A stretch of DNA of 64,000 nt from Tessaracoccus rhinocerotis (GCF_007197885.1 NZ_VKKG01000003.1:248001-312000); one strand, 5' to 3'. Shown: positions 8,654 to 17,858, counted from the stretch's first letter. Numbers and translations are program-made. Notes: a model not told the origin generated them from the letters alone.

Positions 8654-8750
8654 GTTGGTCGAGTAGCTCGCCCAGCGAGCGTGTCGAGACCCTCGGGCCA
8701 CGGGGAGTCTCGACACGCGCCGCTCGTACCTCGCGGGCTACTCGACCAAC
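8654..8750. repeat. REP-like inverted repeat between binding protein and permease genes
   Basis: The outer arms are GTTGGTCGAGTAG at 8654-8666 and the exact complement CTACTCGACCAAC at 8738-8750. Inner arms GTGTCGAGACC and GAGTCTCGACACGCG continue the pairing. As RNA this is a long hairpin placed just 15 bases after the binding-protein stop, where it could stabilise the upstream mRNA or reduce permease expression. Confidence 0.8.
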
Positions 8751-8787
8751 GGTTCCGCGCCGACCCGACCGAAGGAAAGCCCACGCC

Positions 8788-9768
8788 ATGCACACCACCA
8801 CCGCGCAGTCACCGCCGACGCGTCTGACCTGGCGCCAGCGCCTCAGCCGCGCTGACGTCCGATACTCGCCCTACGCCTACGTCGCACCGTTCTTCATCCT
8901 GTTCGCGGTGGTGGGCCTGTTCCCGCTCGGCTACACCTTCGTCGTCGCACTGAACGACTGGAACCTCCTGACCGGACCCGGTGAATGGGTCGGGCTGGCG
9001 AACTTCCAGCGCGAACTGACCGACAAGCTGTTCTGGAACTCCATCTTCAACACGTTCAGCATCTTCCTGCTCTCGGCCATCCCGCAGCTGATCGCCGCCA
9101 CGGCCATCGCGGCGATCCTGGACCAGAACCTCCGCGCGAAGACCTTCTGGCGGCTGTCGGTGATCGTGCCCTACGTGGTCACCCCGGTGGCCGTGACGCT
9201 GATCTTCGGCAACATGTTCGGTGAGCGCTACGGCCTCATCAACAACGTGCTGAGCACCATCGGCATGGACCCGGTGATGTGGAAGAGCGAGACCCTGCCC
9301 AGCCACCTGGCCATCGCCGCCATGGTGAACTGGCGCTGGACCGGCTACAACGCCCTGATCCTGCTGGCCGCCATGCAGGCCGTGCCGCGGGAACTCTACG
9401 AATCGGCCGCCATCGACGGCGCCGGCGCCGTGAAGCGGTTCTTCGCGATCACCATCCCGAGCATCCGCCCCACCATGATCTTCGTGGTCATCACCGCCAC
9501 CATCGGCGGGCTGCAGATCTTCACCGAGCCCAAGCTGTTCGACGCCAGCGCCAGCATCCCCGGAGGCCCCGGCCGCGAGTACCAGACGACGGTGCTCTAC
9601 CTGTGGGACCTGGCGTTCAACCGGCAGGAGTTCGGGCGGGCATCCGCCGTCGCGTGGCTCCTGTTCCTGATCATCGTCGCCATCGGGCTCATCAATTTCC
9701 AGCTCTCGCGCAGCATCGCCGGCTCCGGGCCGGGCAGGCAGAAGCGCCGCCGCAAGGAGAAGCCATGA
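8788..9768 (+). CDS. Sugar ABC transporter permease (MalF type)
   Basis: This is an inner-membrane permease of 326 residues with six predicted membrane segments: the first at about residues 30-50 (YVAPFFILFAVVGLFPLGY), the last near 290-310. The cytoplasmic EAA loop, which contacts the ATPase, reads ELYESAAIDGAGAVKRFFAITIP. It would form a heterodimer with the following permease. The start follows AAGGAAAG. The stop overlaps the next ATG (ATGA at 9765). The basic tail GRQKRRRKEKP is cytoplasmic. Substrate is assigned by context (cellobiose/beta-glucosides). No ATPase gene is present in the operon. Confidence 0.9.
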   Translation: MHTTTAQSPPTRLTWRQRLSRADVRYSPYAYVAPFFILFAVVGLFPLGYTFVVALNDWNLLTGPGEWVGLANFQRELTDKLFWNSIFNTFSIFLLSAIPQLIAATAIAAILDQNLRAKTFWRLSVIVPYVVTPVAVTLIFGNMFGERYGLINNVLSTIGMDPVMWKSETLPSHLAIAAMVNWRWTGYNALILLAAMQAVPRELYESAAIDGAGAVKRFFAITIPSIRPTMIFVVITATIGGLQIFTEPKLFDASASIPGGPGREYQTTVLYLWDLAFNRQEFGRASAVAWLLFLIIVAIGLINFQLSRSIAGSGPGRQKRRRKEKP

Positions 9769-10652
9769 CCACCACAGCCCCACCGACCGCGGCCACCGCC
9801 CCGGTCCGCCGTCGCCGTCGACGCAGCGGCGCAGGCATCCAGACCGGCCCCCGCTGGTTCGTCTACGCGATGCTCGGCGCCCTCTTCGTCGGCAGCACCT
9901 ACCCGCTGTACTGGTCGTTCGTGATGGGCAGCTCGGACAAGACCGCCCTGGTGGAGATGTTCCCGCCGCTGCTTCCCGGCAGCCAGTTCTGGGCCAACGT
10001 CTCGGAGGTGTTCGCCACCGTCCCGTTCTGGAAGTCCCTGGGCAACTCGATGATCGTGTCCTCGGTGATCACGATCTCGGTGGTGTTCTTCTCGACGCTG
10101 GCGGGCTACGCGTTCGCCAAACTCCGCTTCCGGGGCCGCGAGGGCCTGATGGTGTTCGTGATCGCCACCCTCGCAGTCCCCACCCAGCTGGGCATCATCC
10201 CGCTGTTCATGCTGATGAAGGAGTTCGGCTGGACCGGAAGCCTCGGTGCGGTGATCGTCCCCACCCTGGTGACGGCCTTCGGCGTGTTCTTCATGCGCCA
10301 GTACTTGGTCGACGTCATCCCCGACGAGCTCGTCGAGGCCGCCCGCGTCGACGGTGCCAGCATGATCCGCACGTTCCTCAACGTCGGACTCCCGGCGGCC
10401 CGGCCCGCCATGGCGATCCTCGGCCTGTTCACGTTCATGACGGCCTGGACCGACTACCTGTGGCCGCTGCTGGTGGTGCCGCAGAACCCGACTCTGCAGG
10501 TGGCGCTGAGCCAGTTGCAGTCGGCCAAGTACGTGGACTACTCGATCGTCCTCGCAGGAGCGGTGCTCGCGACGCTGCCGCTGCTGGTGTTGTTCGTCAT
10601 CGCGGGCAAGCAGTTGGTTTCCGGAATCATGGCAGGAGCAGTGAAGGGCTGA
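9765..10652 (+). CDS. Sugar ABC transporter permease (MalG type)
   Basis: This second permease has 295 residues. The Arg-rich N-terminus (VRRRRRRSG) is followed by a first membrane helix WFVYAMLGALFVGSTYPLYW. A long periplasmic loop contains KTALVEMFPPLLPGSQFW, and the EAA loop is ELVEAARVDGASMIRTFLNVGLP. It pairs with the upstream permease. Four-base overlap at the start and a one-base TGATG overlap with the GH1 gene show translational coupling through the operon. Confidence 0.9.
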   Translation: MTTTAPPTAATAPVRRRRRRSGAGIQTGPRWFVYAMLGALFVGSTYPLYWSFVMGSSDKTALVEMFPPLLPGSQFWANVSEVFATVPFWKSLGNSMIVSSVITISVVFFSTLAGYAFAKLRFRGREGLMVFVIATLAVPTQLGIIPLFMLMKEFGWTGSLGAVIVPTLVTAFGVFFMRQYLVDVIPDELVEAARVDGASMIRTFLNVGLPAARPAMAILGLFTFMTAWTDYLWPLLVVPQNPTLQVALSQLQSAKYVDYSIVLAGAVLATLPLLVLFVIAGKQLVSGIMAGAVKG

Positions 10653-12073
10653 TGGCAACACGTCTCGAAGGCCGGTTCCCCGATGGATTCATCTGGGGAT
10701 CGGCCGCCGCAGCGGCTCAGATCGAGGGCGCGGCGGCTGAGGGCGGCAAGGAGGACTCCATCTGGGACCACTTCGCCCGGCAGCCGCTGGCGATCGCGAA
10801 CGGGGACACCCCCGCCGTGGCTGTCGACCACTACCACCGGATGCCAGCCGACGTCGCCCTGATGAAGGAGCTCGGGCTGCAGTCCTACCGCTTCTCCACG
10901 AGCTGGGCGCGCGTGAAGCCGGGTGACCGGTTCGTCAACGCCGAGGGGCTGGACTTCTACAGCCGCCTCGTCGACGAGCTGCTGGAGGCGGACATCCTGC
11001 CGTGGCTGACCCTCTACCACTGGGACCTCCCACAGGCGCTCCAGGAGCTGGGCGGCTGGGCGAACCGGGACACGGCGTTCCGATTCGTCGACTACGCCGT
11101 CGCCGTGCACGAGAAGCTCGGTGACCGCGTGCGGCACTGGACCACCTTCAACGAGCCGCTGTGCAGCTCCCTGATCGGTTACGTCGGCGGCGAGCACGCC
11201 CCCGGTCTCACCGATCCCTACGCCGGACTCGCGGCCCTGCACCACCAGCACCTCGCCCACGGGCTGGCCACCCGGCAGCTGCGCGAGCTCTCCGACGACC
11301 TCCAGGTGGGCATCACGCTCAACCTCACCAACGCCGTCCCGAACAACCCCACGGACCCCGTCGACATCGACGCCGCCCGCCGGCTCGACGGCCTGTGGAA
11401 CCGGATGTACCTCGAGCCGCTGCTGCTGGGCGCCTACCCGGCCGACGTGCTGGAGGACCTGCGCGAGTACGACTTCGAGCGACTCGTCCATGACGGCGAC
11501 CTGGAGACCATCTCGGCGCCCATCGACTTCCTCGGCGTGAACCACTACCACGACGACAACTTCAGCGGTCATCCGCTGCCGGAGGGGCACCCGCCGGGCA
11601 AGGCGCCCACGGCGAGGCAGGGACGGTCGTGGTTCGTCGGCTCCGAGCACGTGACGTCGCCGACGCGCGGCCTGCCGCAGACCGCGATGGGTTGGGAGGT
11701 GAACCCGGACGGGTTGCGCGAGCTGCTGGTGAGGCTCACCCGCACCTACGACAACCTGCCCCCGCTCTACATCACCGAGAACGGCGCCGCCTACGACGAC
11801 GTCGTGGTGGACGGGCGGATCGACGACGTCGAACGCTGGGACTACATCCGGGCGCACCTGTGGGCCGTCGCCGACGCCATCGAGGAGGGTGCCGACGTCC
11901 GCGGCTACTTCGCCTGGACGTTCATCGACAACTTCGAGTGGGCGTGGGGCTACGACAAGCGCTTCGGCATCGTCCACGTGGACTACGAGACCATGGAGCG
12001 CACCCCCAAGCTGAGCGCGCTGCGCTACAGCCAGTTGATCGTCGCGACGCGCGAGCCGGCCCCGGTCGGCTGA
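10652..12073 (+). CDS. GH1 family beta-glucosidase
   Basis: This cytoplasmic retaining beta-glucosidase of 473 residues, the usual GH1 size, would hydrolyse imported cellobiose or aryl/alkyl beta-glucosides to glucose. The N-terminal signature is FPDGFIWGSAAAAAQIEG. The acid/base Glu lies in TTFNEPL (Glu168) and the nucleophile in LYITENGAAYDD (Glu376). The C-terminal FAWTFIDNFEWAWGYDKRFG supplies the glucose-binding Trp/Glu residues. No signal peptide is present. The gene order binding protein-permease-permease-GH1-LacI matches the arrangement I recall for Thermobifida bglC/celR. The ATG overlaps the permease stop. Confidence 0.94.
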   Translation: MATRLEGRFPDGFIWGSAAAAAQIEGAAAEGGKEDSIWDHFARQPLAIANGDTPAVAVDHYHRMPADVALMKELGLQSYRFSTSWARVKPGDRFVNAEGLDFYSRLVDELLEADILPWLTLYHWDLPQALQELGGWANRDTAFRFVDYAVAVHEKLGDRVRHWTTFNEPLCSSLIGYVGGEHAPGLTDPYAGLAALHHQHLAHGLATRQLRELSDDLQVGITLNLTNAVPNNPTDPVDIDAARRLDGLWNRMYLEPLLLGAYPADVLEDLREYDFERLVHDGDLETISAPIDFLGVNHYHDDNFSGHPLPEGHPPGKAPTARQGRSWFVGSEHVTSPTRGLPQTAMGWEVNPDGLRELLVRLTRTYDNLPPLYITENGAAYDDVVVDGRIDDVERWDYIRAHLWAVADAIEEGADVRGYFAWTFIDNFEWAWGYDKRFGIVHVDYETMERTPKLSALRYSQLIVATREPAPVG

Positions 12074-12099
12074 TCGGGCCCAACAACGGTCACAGCCCC

Positions 12100-12123
12100 T
12101 AGGCTGGACACGAAACGGTTTCG
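12100..12123 (+). promoter_or_regulatory. Promoter and LacI-type operator of the repressor gene
   Basis: A -10-like TAGGCT (12100-12105) is followed by the 13-base odd palindrome CGAAACGGTTTCG (12111-12123), which would cover the transcription start. GGAGGG then leads to the ATG at 12135. This fits autoregulation or control by another LacI protein, since the half-site differs from the GAGCGCTC sites of the structural operon. Confidence 0.55.
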
Positions 12124-12134
12124 GAGGGCAAGGA

Positions 12135-13142
12135 ATGTCAAGGCAGAAGGCCCCAACGCTCGAGATGGTGGCGGCGCACGCGGGGGTGTCGCGCGCCACC
12201 GTCTCACGAGTGGTCAACGGCACCCCGACCGTGGACCCCGCCGTCGTCGAGACGGTGCAACGCTCCATCGCCGCGCTGAACTACGTCCCGAACCGGGCCG
12301 CCCGCTCACTCGCGAGCAGGCGCGCCTTCGCCATCGCGCTCGTGGTCCCCGAGAGCACCGCCCGATTCTTCGCCGACCCGTTCTTCGGCGCCGTCGTCCA
12401 GGGCGCGGCCCTCGAGCTGGCACCTACTGACTACACGCTCAACATGATCATCGAGTCCGAGGACCAGGTGGCAAAGACGATGCGCTACCTGCTCGGCGGC
12501 AACGTCGACGGCGCACTCGTGGTCTCGCACCAGACCGGCGACCACTCCTGGGCCGACATCGCCGAGTCGCTGCCGGTCGTCTTCGGCGGCCGACCCCTGG
12601 ACGAGTTGCAGGACCGCAGCTACTTCGTCGACGTGGACAACGTCGCCGGAGCGCGCCGGGCGGTGCGGCACCTCGTGGAGCGGGACTGTCGACGCATCGC
12701 CACGATCTCCGGGCCGCCCACCATGCCGGGCGCCCAGGACCGCCTGCGCGGCTGGGAGGAGGAACTCGCCGCTGCCGGGCTCGAGCCGGGCCCGATCGAG
12801 CACGGCCGCTACAGCGCAGACTCCGGTCGCGAGGCGATGCAGCGGCTCCTCGCCCGCGGGGAGGCCTTCGACGGTGTCTTCATCGCCTCCGACGAGATGG
12901 CCGTGGCCGCCTACGGGCCATTGCGTGCCGCCGGGCTGCGCGTCCCCGACGACGTGGCGGTGGTCGGCTTCGACGACGCCTCGTTCAGCGCCTCCGCCGA
13001 GCCGCCGCTGACCACCGTGCGGCAGCCGGTGGTGGAGATGGGCGCGGAGATGGCGCGCGTGCTGGTGCGGCTCATCGAGAACAGGCCGGCGGAGAAGGTC
13101 ACCATCATGGACACCCAGCTGGTGGTCCGCCAGTCCGCCTGA
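12135..13142 (+). CDS. LacI family transcriptional repressor (CelR/CebR-like)
   Basis: The 335-residue LacI-type protein has an N-terminal helix-turn-helix TLEMVAAHAGVSRATVSRVVNG and a hinge helix VPNRAARSLASRR that binds the operator centre. A periplasmic-binding-protein-like sensor domain follows (FAIALVVPESTARFFADPFF to the end). The recognition helix VSRATVSRVVNG agrees with CebR/CelR members that bind GAGCGCTC. It probably represses the operon at 7277-12073 and releases DNA on binding cellobiose or a related sugar (inference). It starts at ATG 12135 after GGAGGG and ends 50 bases before the next gene. Confidence 0.9.
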   Translation: MSRQKAPTLEMVAAHAGVSRATVSRVVNGTPTVDPAVVETVQRSIAALNYVPNRAARSLASRRAFAIALVVPESTARFFADPFFGAVVQGAALELAPTDYTLNMIIESEDQVAKTMRYLLGGNVDGALVVSHQTGDHSWADIAESLPVVFGGRPLDELQDRSYFVDVDNVAGARRAVRHLVERDCRRIATISGPPTMPGAQDRLRGWEEELAAAGLEPGPIEHGRYSADSGREAMQRLLARGEAFDGVFIASDEMAVAAYGPLRAAGLRVPDDVAVVGFDDASFSASAEPPLTTVRQPVVEMGAEMARVLVRLIENRPAEKVTIMDTQLVVRQSA

Positions 13143-13192
13143 GCGCGGGGCCCGACTGGTCAACTGCGTTGCGGCCACCCAGAATGGGGGCC

Positions 13193-14212
13193 ATGACCAC
13201 CACCGCTGCCCAGGAGCAGAGCCGTCCCGTCGTGCTGTTGGCCGTGAGGCCCGAGGTGAGGGAGATGGTCCTCTCCGACGCCACGCTGGACCGGCTGGCC
13301 GAACTCGGCGAGGTCGTCGGGACCGACGGCCGCGAGTGGGACGACGTCGAACTGCCCGCCGGGGTCCGTGCGATCGTGACCGGCTGGGGAACGCCCGAGG
13401 TCTCTGCCGAGCTGCTGGAGCGGCTCCCCGACCTCGAGATCGTGGCGCACACCGGCGGCAGCGTCCGCGGCATCGTGTCCCGGGAGGTCTGGGAGCGGGG
13501 GGCCCGAGTCACCACGGCAGCGGAGACCAACAACCGGTTCGTCGCCGAGTACACCGCGGCCCAGGTGCTGCTGGCGCTCAAGGGCGCCCACCACGTCGTC
13601 GCCCACGGCCGACGCAACCACGCACTGCCCCGGCCGATCGGCGCCCCGGGCACGCTGGGACAGCGCATCGGGCTGGTCTCCTACGGCTCCATCGCCAGGC
13701 ACGTCCGCGCCGTCCTGCGCGCCCTCGACGTCGAGATCTGGACCTGGGACCCGTACGTCAGCGACGAGGACCTCGCCCGCGACGACGTCCGCCGCGCCGC
13801 CGACCTCGACGAGCTGTTCCGGACCTGCCTGGTGGTCAGCATCCACTCACCCCTGATCCCCGGCGTCACCGAGGGCCTCGTCGGTGCGGACCAGCTCGCG
13901 TTGCTGCGGCCCGGCGCCACCCTCGTCAACACCTCCCGCGGCGCGATCATCGACGAGCCGGCGCTGGTGGCGCTGCTGCAGCAGCGCCCGGACGTGTGCG
14001 CGGTGCTGGACGTCACCTGGCCCGAGCCGCCCGTGCCCGAGTCCCCGCTCTGGGAGCTGCCCAACGTGCAGCTCACAGGCCACGTCGCCGGGGCGATCGG
14101 GTCCGAGGCCGTCGCGCTGGGCGCGGCCGCTGTCGAAGAGCTCGAGCGCCACCTCACCGGGGAGCCGCTGCGCCACGAGGTCTCCGCGACGGCAGCGGCC
14201 CGCCGCGCCTGA
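13193..14212 (+). CDS. Hydroxyacid dehydrogenase-like protein with altered nucleotide motif
   Basis: This 339-residue protein has the two-domain fold of the D-2-hydroxyacid dehydrogenase family. The dimer/catalytic part has GWGTPEVSAELLERL and HTGGSVRGIVS. The catalytic Arg is in NTSRGAIIDE, the Glu in DVTWPEPPVPES and the His in TGHVAGAIGSEA. The usual GxGxxG of the NAD domain is degenerate, reading IGLVSYGSIARHV, which keeps only the middle Gly. The same subtype occurs in the island at 21148-22176. The substrate is unknown; family members reduce 2-keto acids. The start is ATG 13193 after GGGGG, with a CAGAAT box seven bases before it. Confidence 0.85.
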   Translation: MTTTAAQEQSRPVVLLAVRPEVREMVLSDATLDRLAELGEVVGTDGREWDDVELPAGVRAIVTGWGTPEVSAELLERLPDLEIVAHTGGSVRGIVSREVWERGARVTTAAETNNRFVAEYTAAQVLLALKGAHHVVAHGRRNHALPRPIGAPGTLGQRIGLVSYGSIARHVRAVLRALDVEIWTWDPYVSDEDLARDDVRRAADLDELFRTCLVVSIHSPLIPGVTEGLVGADQLALLRPGATLVNTSRGAIIDEPALVALLQQRPDVCAVLDVTWPEPPVPESPLWELPNVQLTGHVAGAIGSEAVALGAAAVEELERHLTGEPLRHEVSATAAARRA

Positions 14213-14352
14213 CCCCCAGTTTCGCCACGTCCCCGTTCGCGAGTAGGTCGCTGGCGACCCTTGCGTTGAGCAGGGAGCGTCGGCGAGTCTGTCGAGCATC
14301 GGCGCGTCGGGCGCCGCACCATTGCGTGGTGAGGAAAGTGTTGGCCCGAGTT

Positions 14353-14387
14353 CCGCTGGTCGAGTAGTGCCGGTGAGGAACGAGCGG
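14353..14387. repeat. Degenerate REP-like element
   Basis: CCGCTGGTCGAGTAG followed by GAACGAGCG matches the left arm and part of the core of the repeat family but lacks the opposite arm. The surrounding 14213-14440 gap holds no gene; other CGAGTAGG/GTCGAGCA fragments are scattered in it. Confidence 0.55.
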
Positions 14388-14440
14388 GCGTGTGGTGGTC
14401 GTGGGGCCACCACGGGTGCGACTCTTTCCTGAGTCCTTCT

Positions 14441-14454
14441 GGATTCATTCCTGC
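14441..14454 (+). promoter_or_regulatory. Shared GATTCAT motif, copy 1
   Basis: GGATTCATTCCT lies 50 bases before the FAD oxidoreductase start. Near-identical words precede the binding-protein gene (17847-17858) and the first PL8 gene (22207-22218), so it is probably an operator or promoter part of this island. Confidence 0.5.
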
Positions 14455-14492
14455 GAGTGAGGGCAGGATGGCCCCGACACGAAGGAGTGACT

Positions 14493-16730
14493 ATGGGTCT
14501 CGAGGATCTGGACGCCGACGTCGTAGTGGCGGGGGGTGGGATGGCGGGGATCTGTGCGGCGATTGCCGCCGCACGGCAGGGGTTGGATGTGGTCTTGGTG
14601 CAGAACCGTCCAGTGCTCGGTGGGAACTCGAGCAGCGAGGTCCGCGTCTGGGTCTGCGGTGCAACGGCGACGGGGCACCAGCGCTATGCCCGGGAAACTG
14701 GCATCGTCGGTGAGCTCTACCTGCAGAACGAGTTCGTCAACCCGTTGGGCAACCCGGCCTACTGGGATCTGGTCCTGCTGGAGGCAGTGAACGCCGAGCC
14801 CAGGATTCGGCTCTTCCTGAACACCCATATCCACGACGTCCACGTATCGGGCAGTACCGTTGATGCCATCAGCGCCCACGTCCTGGGATCCGAGCGCGAC
14901 CTTTGCATCCGGGCTGACTATTTCATCGACTGTACCGGCGACGGCTTCGTGGCGGCCAGGGCAGGTGCGGAGTTCATGCTGGGACGAGAGGCGCGCGGCG
15001 AGTTCGACGAGGGTTGGGCGCCCGAAGTGGCGGATGACACCACGCTCGGCAGCACGATTCTCTTCTACACGAAGGAGGAATCCGAACCCGTACCTTTCGT
15101 GGCACCTTCGTTCGCGATCGACGTCGCCCAGACATCCATCCTCGAGTCCCGAATCCTGCGTACCGGGGACAACGGGGCGGCCTACTGGTGGATCGAGTGG
15201 GGCGGGGAACTGGACGTGGTAGGCGACAACGAACGGATCCGTGATGAACTCTGGGCCGTCATCTACGGGATCTGGGACTACATCAAGAACTCAGGAAACT
15301 TCGATGCCGACACCCTCACTTTGGAATGGGTCGGATCTATCCCTGGTAAGCGAGAATACCGGCGGATCCTTGGGAGTTACGTGATGACCCAGAGCGACGT
15401 AGAAGTCAACCGGCGGAAGTCGGATGCCATCGGCTTCGGTGGTTGGTCCATCGACCTGCACCCCTCCAAGGGCGTCTACGAGCCCAAGGGTGCCGCCCAG
15501 CAGATCTACCCGCCCGGGATCTACGACATCCCCTTCGGAATCCTGCACGCCCGCGGCGTCGACAACTTGTTGATGGCTGGCCGCAACGTGAGCGCATCCC
15601 ACGTCGCGTTCGGTTCGCTGCGGGTGATGGCCACGTGCGGCGTCATGGGTGAGGCCGCGGGCACCGCCGCCGCGGTGTGCCGGGACCGGGGCCTTCTCCC
15701 GGCGGAGTTGGCGGCCGATGTGCGTCCCCTGCAGGAGCGCCTCCTGCGGGCCGACGCCGCGCTGGCTGGTCTGGCCCTGCATGATCCGACGGACCTCGCC
15801 CCGTACGCGAAGGTGGCGGCCAGCAGCACGCTCGACACCACCGTCGGGCCAGATCCCGTCGACTGGGTGCGGCTCGAGAGCGACACCGCCGTCCTGTTCC
15901 CCCAAACGGCGGTGACGACGTGGGTGCGAGCGGCCCTGCGCGCCGACTCCCCGACGACGGTGCGCTGGAGCGTCCGCACCACCCCCGACGCCCTGGCTTT
16001 CACACCGGCCGAGACCATCTCCGAGGGGGAGGCGGCCGTCGGTGTCGGTGGCGTGCAGTTGGTGGAGGTGCCCCTGCCGCCCGGAGACGGGGAGCGGAAC
16101 CTGGCGCTCGTGCTGCATGCACAGCCGGACGTCTCGTGGGGCGTTGCCGGGGAGTACCGGTTCGGGCAGTTGTCGATGAAGTTGAAGGGCGACGGCGGGG
16201 TGGCCGAGGAGATCGACCTGCACTTGGAGGCGTCCGCGCCCAACGACGTCGTCCGGTGGGACATCAAGTCACTGAACCGGACGACGCTCGCGATCGCCCA
16301 CCCGGGTTCCGCCTACACACCCGAGCGTGCCGCTTCTTCGCACCTGCGCCCCCACGATGGGCCACAGGCATGGGTCTCGGCGCCGATGGCGGACGAGCCG
16401 GAGTGGCTCGAACTGCGCTGGGACAACCCTGTGGATGTCGATACCCTCAGCCTCGTGTTCAACGACGACGTTAACCAGTATGCGAACAACCTCCACTACA
16501 AGCGCTGGCCCTTCCGAGTGGTGCCCGAACTCGTTGCCGACTACGACGTCGAAGTGCTGCGCGACGGGACCTGGCAGCGGGTCGAGCGGAAGGAGGGCAA
16601 TCGACGCCGTCACCGTGTTCACCAGATCCGGTCCCGGAACATCACGGCAACTCGCGTACTCATCTCCCGGACCAACGGTGCCGCCAGCGCCCACGTCGTC
16701 GCGATCAGGGCCTACGGGAAGGAGTCCTGA
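14493..16730 (+). CDS. FAD-dependent oxidoreductase with C-terminal beta-rich region
   Basis: A flavoprotein of 745 residues opens the island. The FAD-binding GxGxxG-type motif is DVVVAGGGMAGICAAIAAARQG at residues about 8-29, followed by LVQNRPVLGGNSSSEVRV. A second nucleotide-binding segment is VDNLLMAGRNVSASHVAFGS, ending in GEAAGTAAAVC (about residues 352-395). This matches the PF12831-type FAD_oxidored family, common in polysaccharide loci. Residues about 420-745 are beta-strand-rich and may be carbohydrate-binding-like. No signal peptide is seen, so it is cytoplasmic. The ATG at 14493 follows AAGGAG. It overlaps the regulator gene by one base (TGATG). The substrate is unknown, perhaps a sugar acid derived from lyase products. 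Confidence 0.83.
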   Translation: MGLEDLDADVVVAGGGMAGICAAIAAARQGLDVVLVQNRPVLGGNSSSEVRVWVCGATATGHQRYARETGIVGELYLQNEFVNPLGNPAYWDLVLLEAVNAEPRIRLFLNTHIHDVHVSGSTVDAISAHVLGSERDLCIRADYFIDCTGDGFVAARAGAEFMLGREARGEFDEGWAPEVADDTTLGSTILFYTKEESEPVPFVAPSFAIDVAQTSILESRILRTGDNGAAYWWIEWGGELDVVGDNERIRDELWAVIYGIWDYIKNSGNFDADTLTLEWVGSIPGKREYRRILGSYVMTQSDVEVNRRKSDAIGFGGWSIDLHPSKGVYEPKGAAQQIYPPGIYDIPFGILHARGVDNLLMAGRNVSASHVAFGSLRVMATCGVMGEAAGTAAAVCRDRGLLPAELAADVRPLQERLLRADAALAGLALHDPTDLAPYAKVAASSTLDTTVGPDPVDWVRLESDTAVLFPQTAVTTWVRAALRADSPTTVRWSVRTTPDALAFTPAETISEGEAAVGVGGVQLVEVPLPPGDGERNLALVLHAQPDVSWGVAGEYRFGQLSMKLKGDGGVAEEIDLHLEASAPNDVVRWDIKSLNRTTLAIAHPGSAYTPERAASSHLRPHDGPQAWVSAPMADEPEWLELRWDNPVDVDTLSLVFNDDVNQYANNLHYKRWPFRVVPELVADYDVEVLRDGTWQRVERKEGNRRRHRVHQIRSRNITATRVLISRTNGAASAHVVAIRAYGKES

Positions 16731-17836
16731 TGCAGACAACGCGACTACCCGGGGGACAACTCAAGTTCCACGCGCTGGCGGAGTACCTGCGCCGGAGCAT
16801 TGACGCTGGCACCTGGGTGGTGGGGAGCAAGCTTCCCACCGAGCGGGAGCTCGCCGAGGCCACCGGATACTCGATCAACACCGTTCGGCGGGCGGTTGAG
16901 GAACTCGTCGCCGAAGGGCTCCTCGAGGTTCGCCAGGGAGCGGGCATGTTCGTGCTCTTGAAGCCCCGCAGCCAGAACCGTGAGGCATCCGTCGGGGTGC
17001 TGCTGCCGGACCTGCGTCTCTACTTCCCCAAGGTGCTTGAGGGAATCAAGGACACGCTCGAGGCAGCGGACATCAGTCTGGTCCTGTCCACTTATCAATA
17101 TGACCCCGGCCGAGAGTCGGAGGCGCTCGAGCAGTTGATCCGCTCGGGGGTTGACGGACTCCTCCTGGTTCCCAGTGAAGCCCGGGGCCGGGCGGCTGGC
17201 GAGCGAATCGCGTCGCTGCGCAAGCTCGGGAAACCGGTAGTGTTGATCGAACGCCGGTTCGAGGAACTCGGGTCGGGAGACCCCACAGAGTTTGTTTGCT
17301 CCCATCACACTGCAGGAGCTTTCGATGCTGTCCAGCACCTGCACGCCCTCGGCCACACCCGGATTGCGCTGTGTCTGCGGGAGCACTCGCGCACCGGACT
17401 GCCCATCAGACTCGGGTACGAGGAGGCGATGGGGATTTTGGGGTTGGATGCCAGTGTCGTGGTCACCGCCACTTGGGACGAATGGGGGCCGGCAAAGGCT
17501 GCCGAAGTGCTGGACACGTTCCATCAGCAGGGGGTCACGGCTGCACTGGTTTTCGGTGACCGCGAGGCCGCCATCCTCGAAGCCGCAGCGCTTCGGCGTG
17601 GGATGGCCGTGCCCGGTGAACTGGCATTTGTCTCCTACGACGACGAGTCAGCAGAGTCTGCGCCGATCCCGTTGACCGCCGTCGCACCGTCCAAGTACCG
17701 GATGGGCCGGCTGGCTGCCGAACTGTTGCTGACTCGGCTGCGGGAAGGAAACGAGGCACCCGTGCACCAGATCTTCCTCAAGCCCAGGATTGTGATCCGC
17801 GAGTCGTGCGGTGCGGAAAACGGGGCCGGTGTCTGA
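16730..17836 (+). CDS. GntR-LacI hybrid transcriptional regulator
   Basis: This 368-residue regulator joins two families. Residues about 1-75 form a GntR-type winged helix (LKFHALAEYLRRSIDAGTWV, LPTERELAEATGYSINTVRR, EGLLEVRQGAGMFV). Residues about 82-365 form a LacI/ribose-binding-like sensor (VGVLLPDLRLYFPKVLEGI, GVDGLLLVPSE, AFVSYDDESAESAPI). The same layout is known from Bacillus AraR. It is the only regulator in the island, so it probably controls the lyases and importer in response to an oligosaccharide, possibly through the GATTCAT motifs (inference). It is translationally coupled to the FAD gene. Confidence 0.88.
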   Translation: MQTTRLPGGQLKFHALAEYLRRSIDAGTWVVGSKLPTERELAEATGYSINTVRRAVEELVAEGLLEVRQGAGMFVLLKPRSQNREASVGVLLPDLRLYFPKVLEGIKDTLEAADISLVLSTYQYDPGRESEALEQLIRSGVDGLLLVPSEARGRAAGERIASLRKLGKPVVLIERRFEELGSGDPTEFVCSHHTAGAFDAVQHLHALGHTRIALCLREHSRTGLPIRLGYEEAMGILGLDASVVVTATWDEWGPAKAAEVLDTFHQQGVTAALVFGDREAAILEAAALRRGMAVPGELAFVSYDDESAESAPIPLTAVAPSKYRMGRLAAELLLTRLREGNEAPVHQIFLKPRIVIRESCGAENGAGV

Positions 17837-17846
17837 CGCATATTCC

Positions 17847-17858
17847 AGATTCATTCTT
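17847..17858 (+). promoter_or_regulatory. Shared GATTCAT motif, copy 2
   Basis: AGATTCATTCTT lies ten bases after the regulator stop and about 108 bases before the binding-protein ATG. AGA...TCT form a small dyad around TTCAT. A short hairpin CCCAGC...GCTGGG precedes the ribosome binding site of the next gene. Confidence 0.5.

Noticed and set aside
14213..14440. Small gene in the gap before the island
   Set aside because: Only repeat fragments and short frames without start signals are seen.
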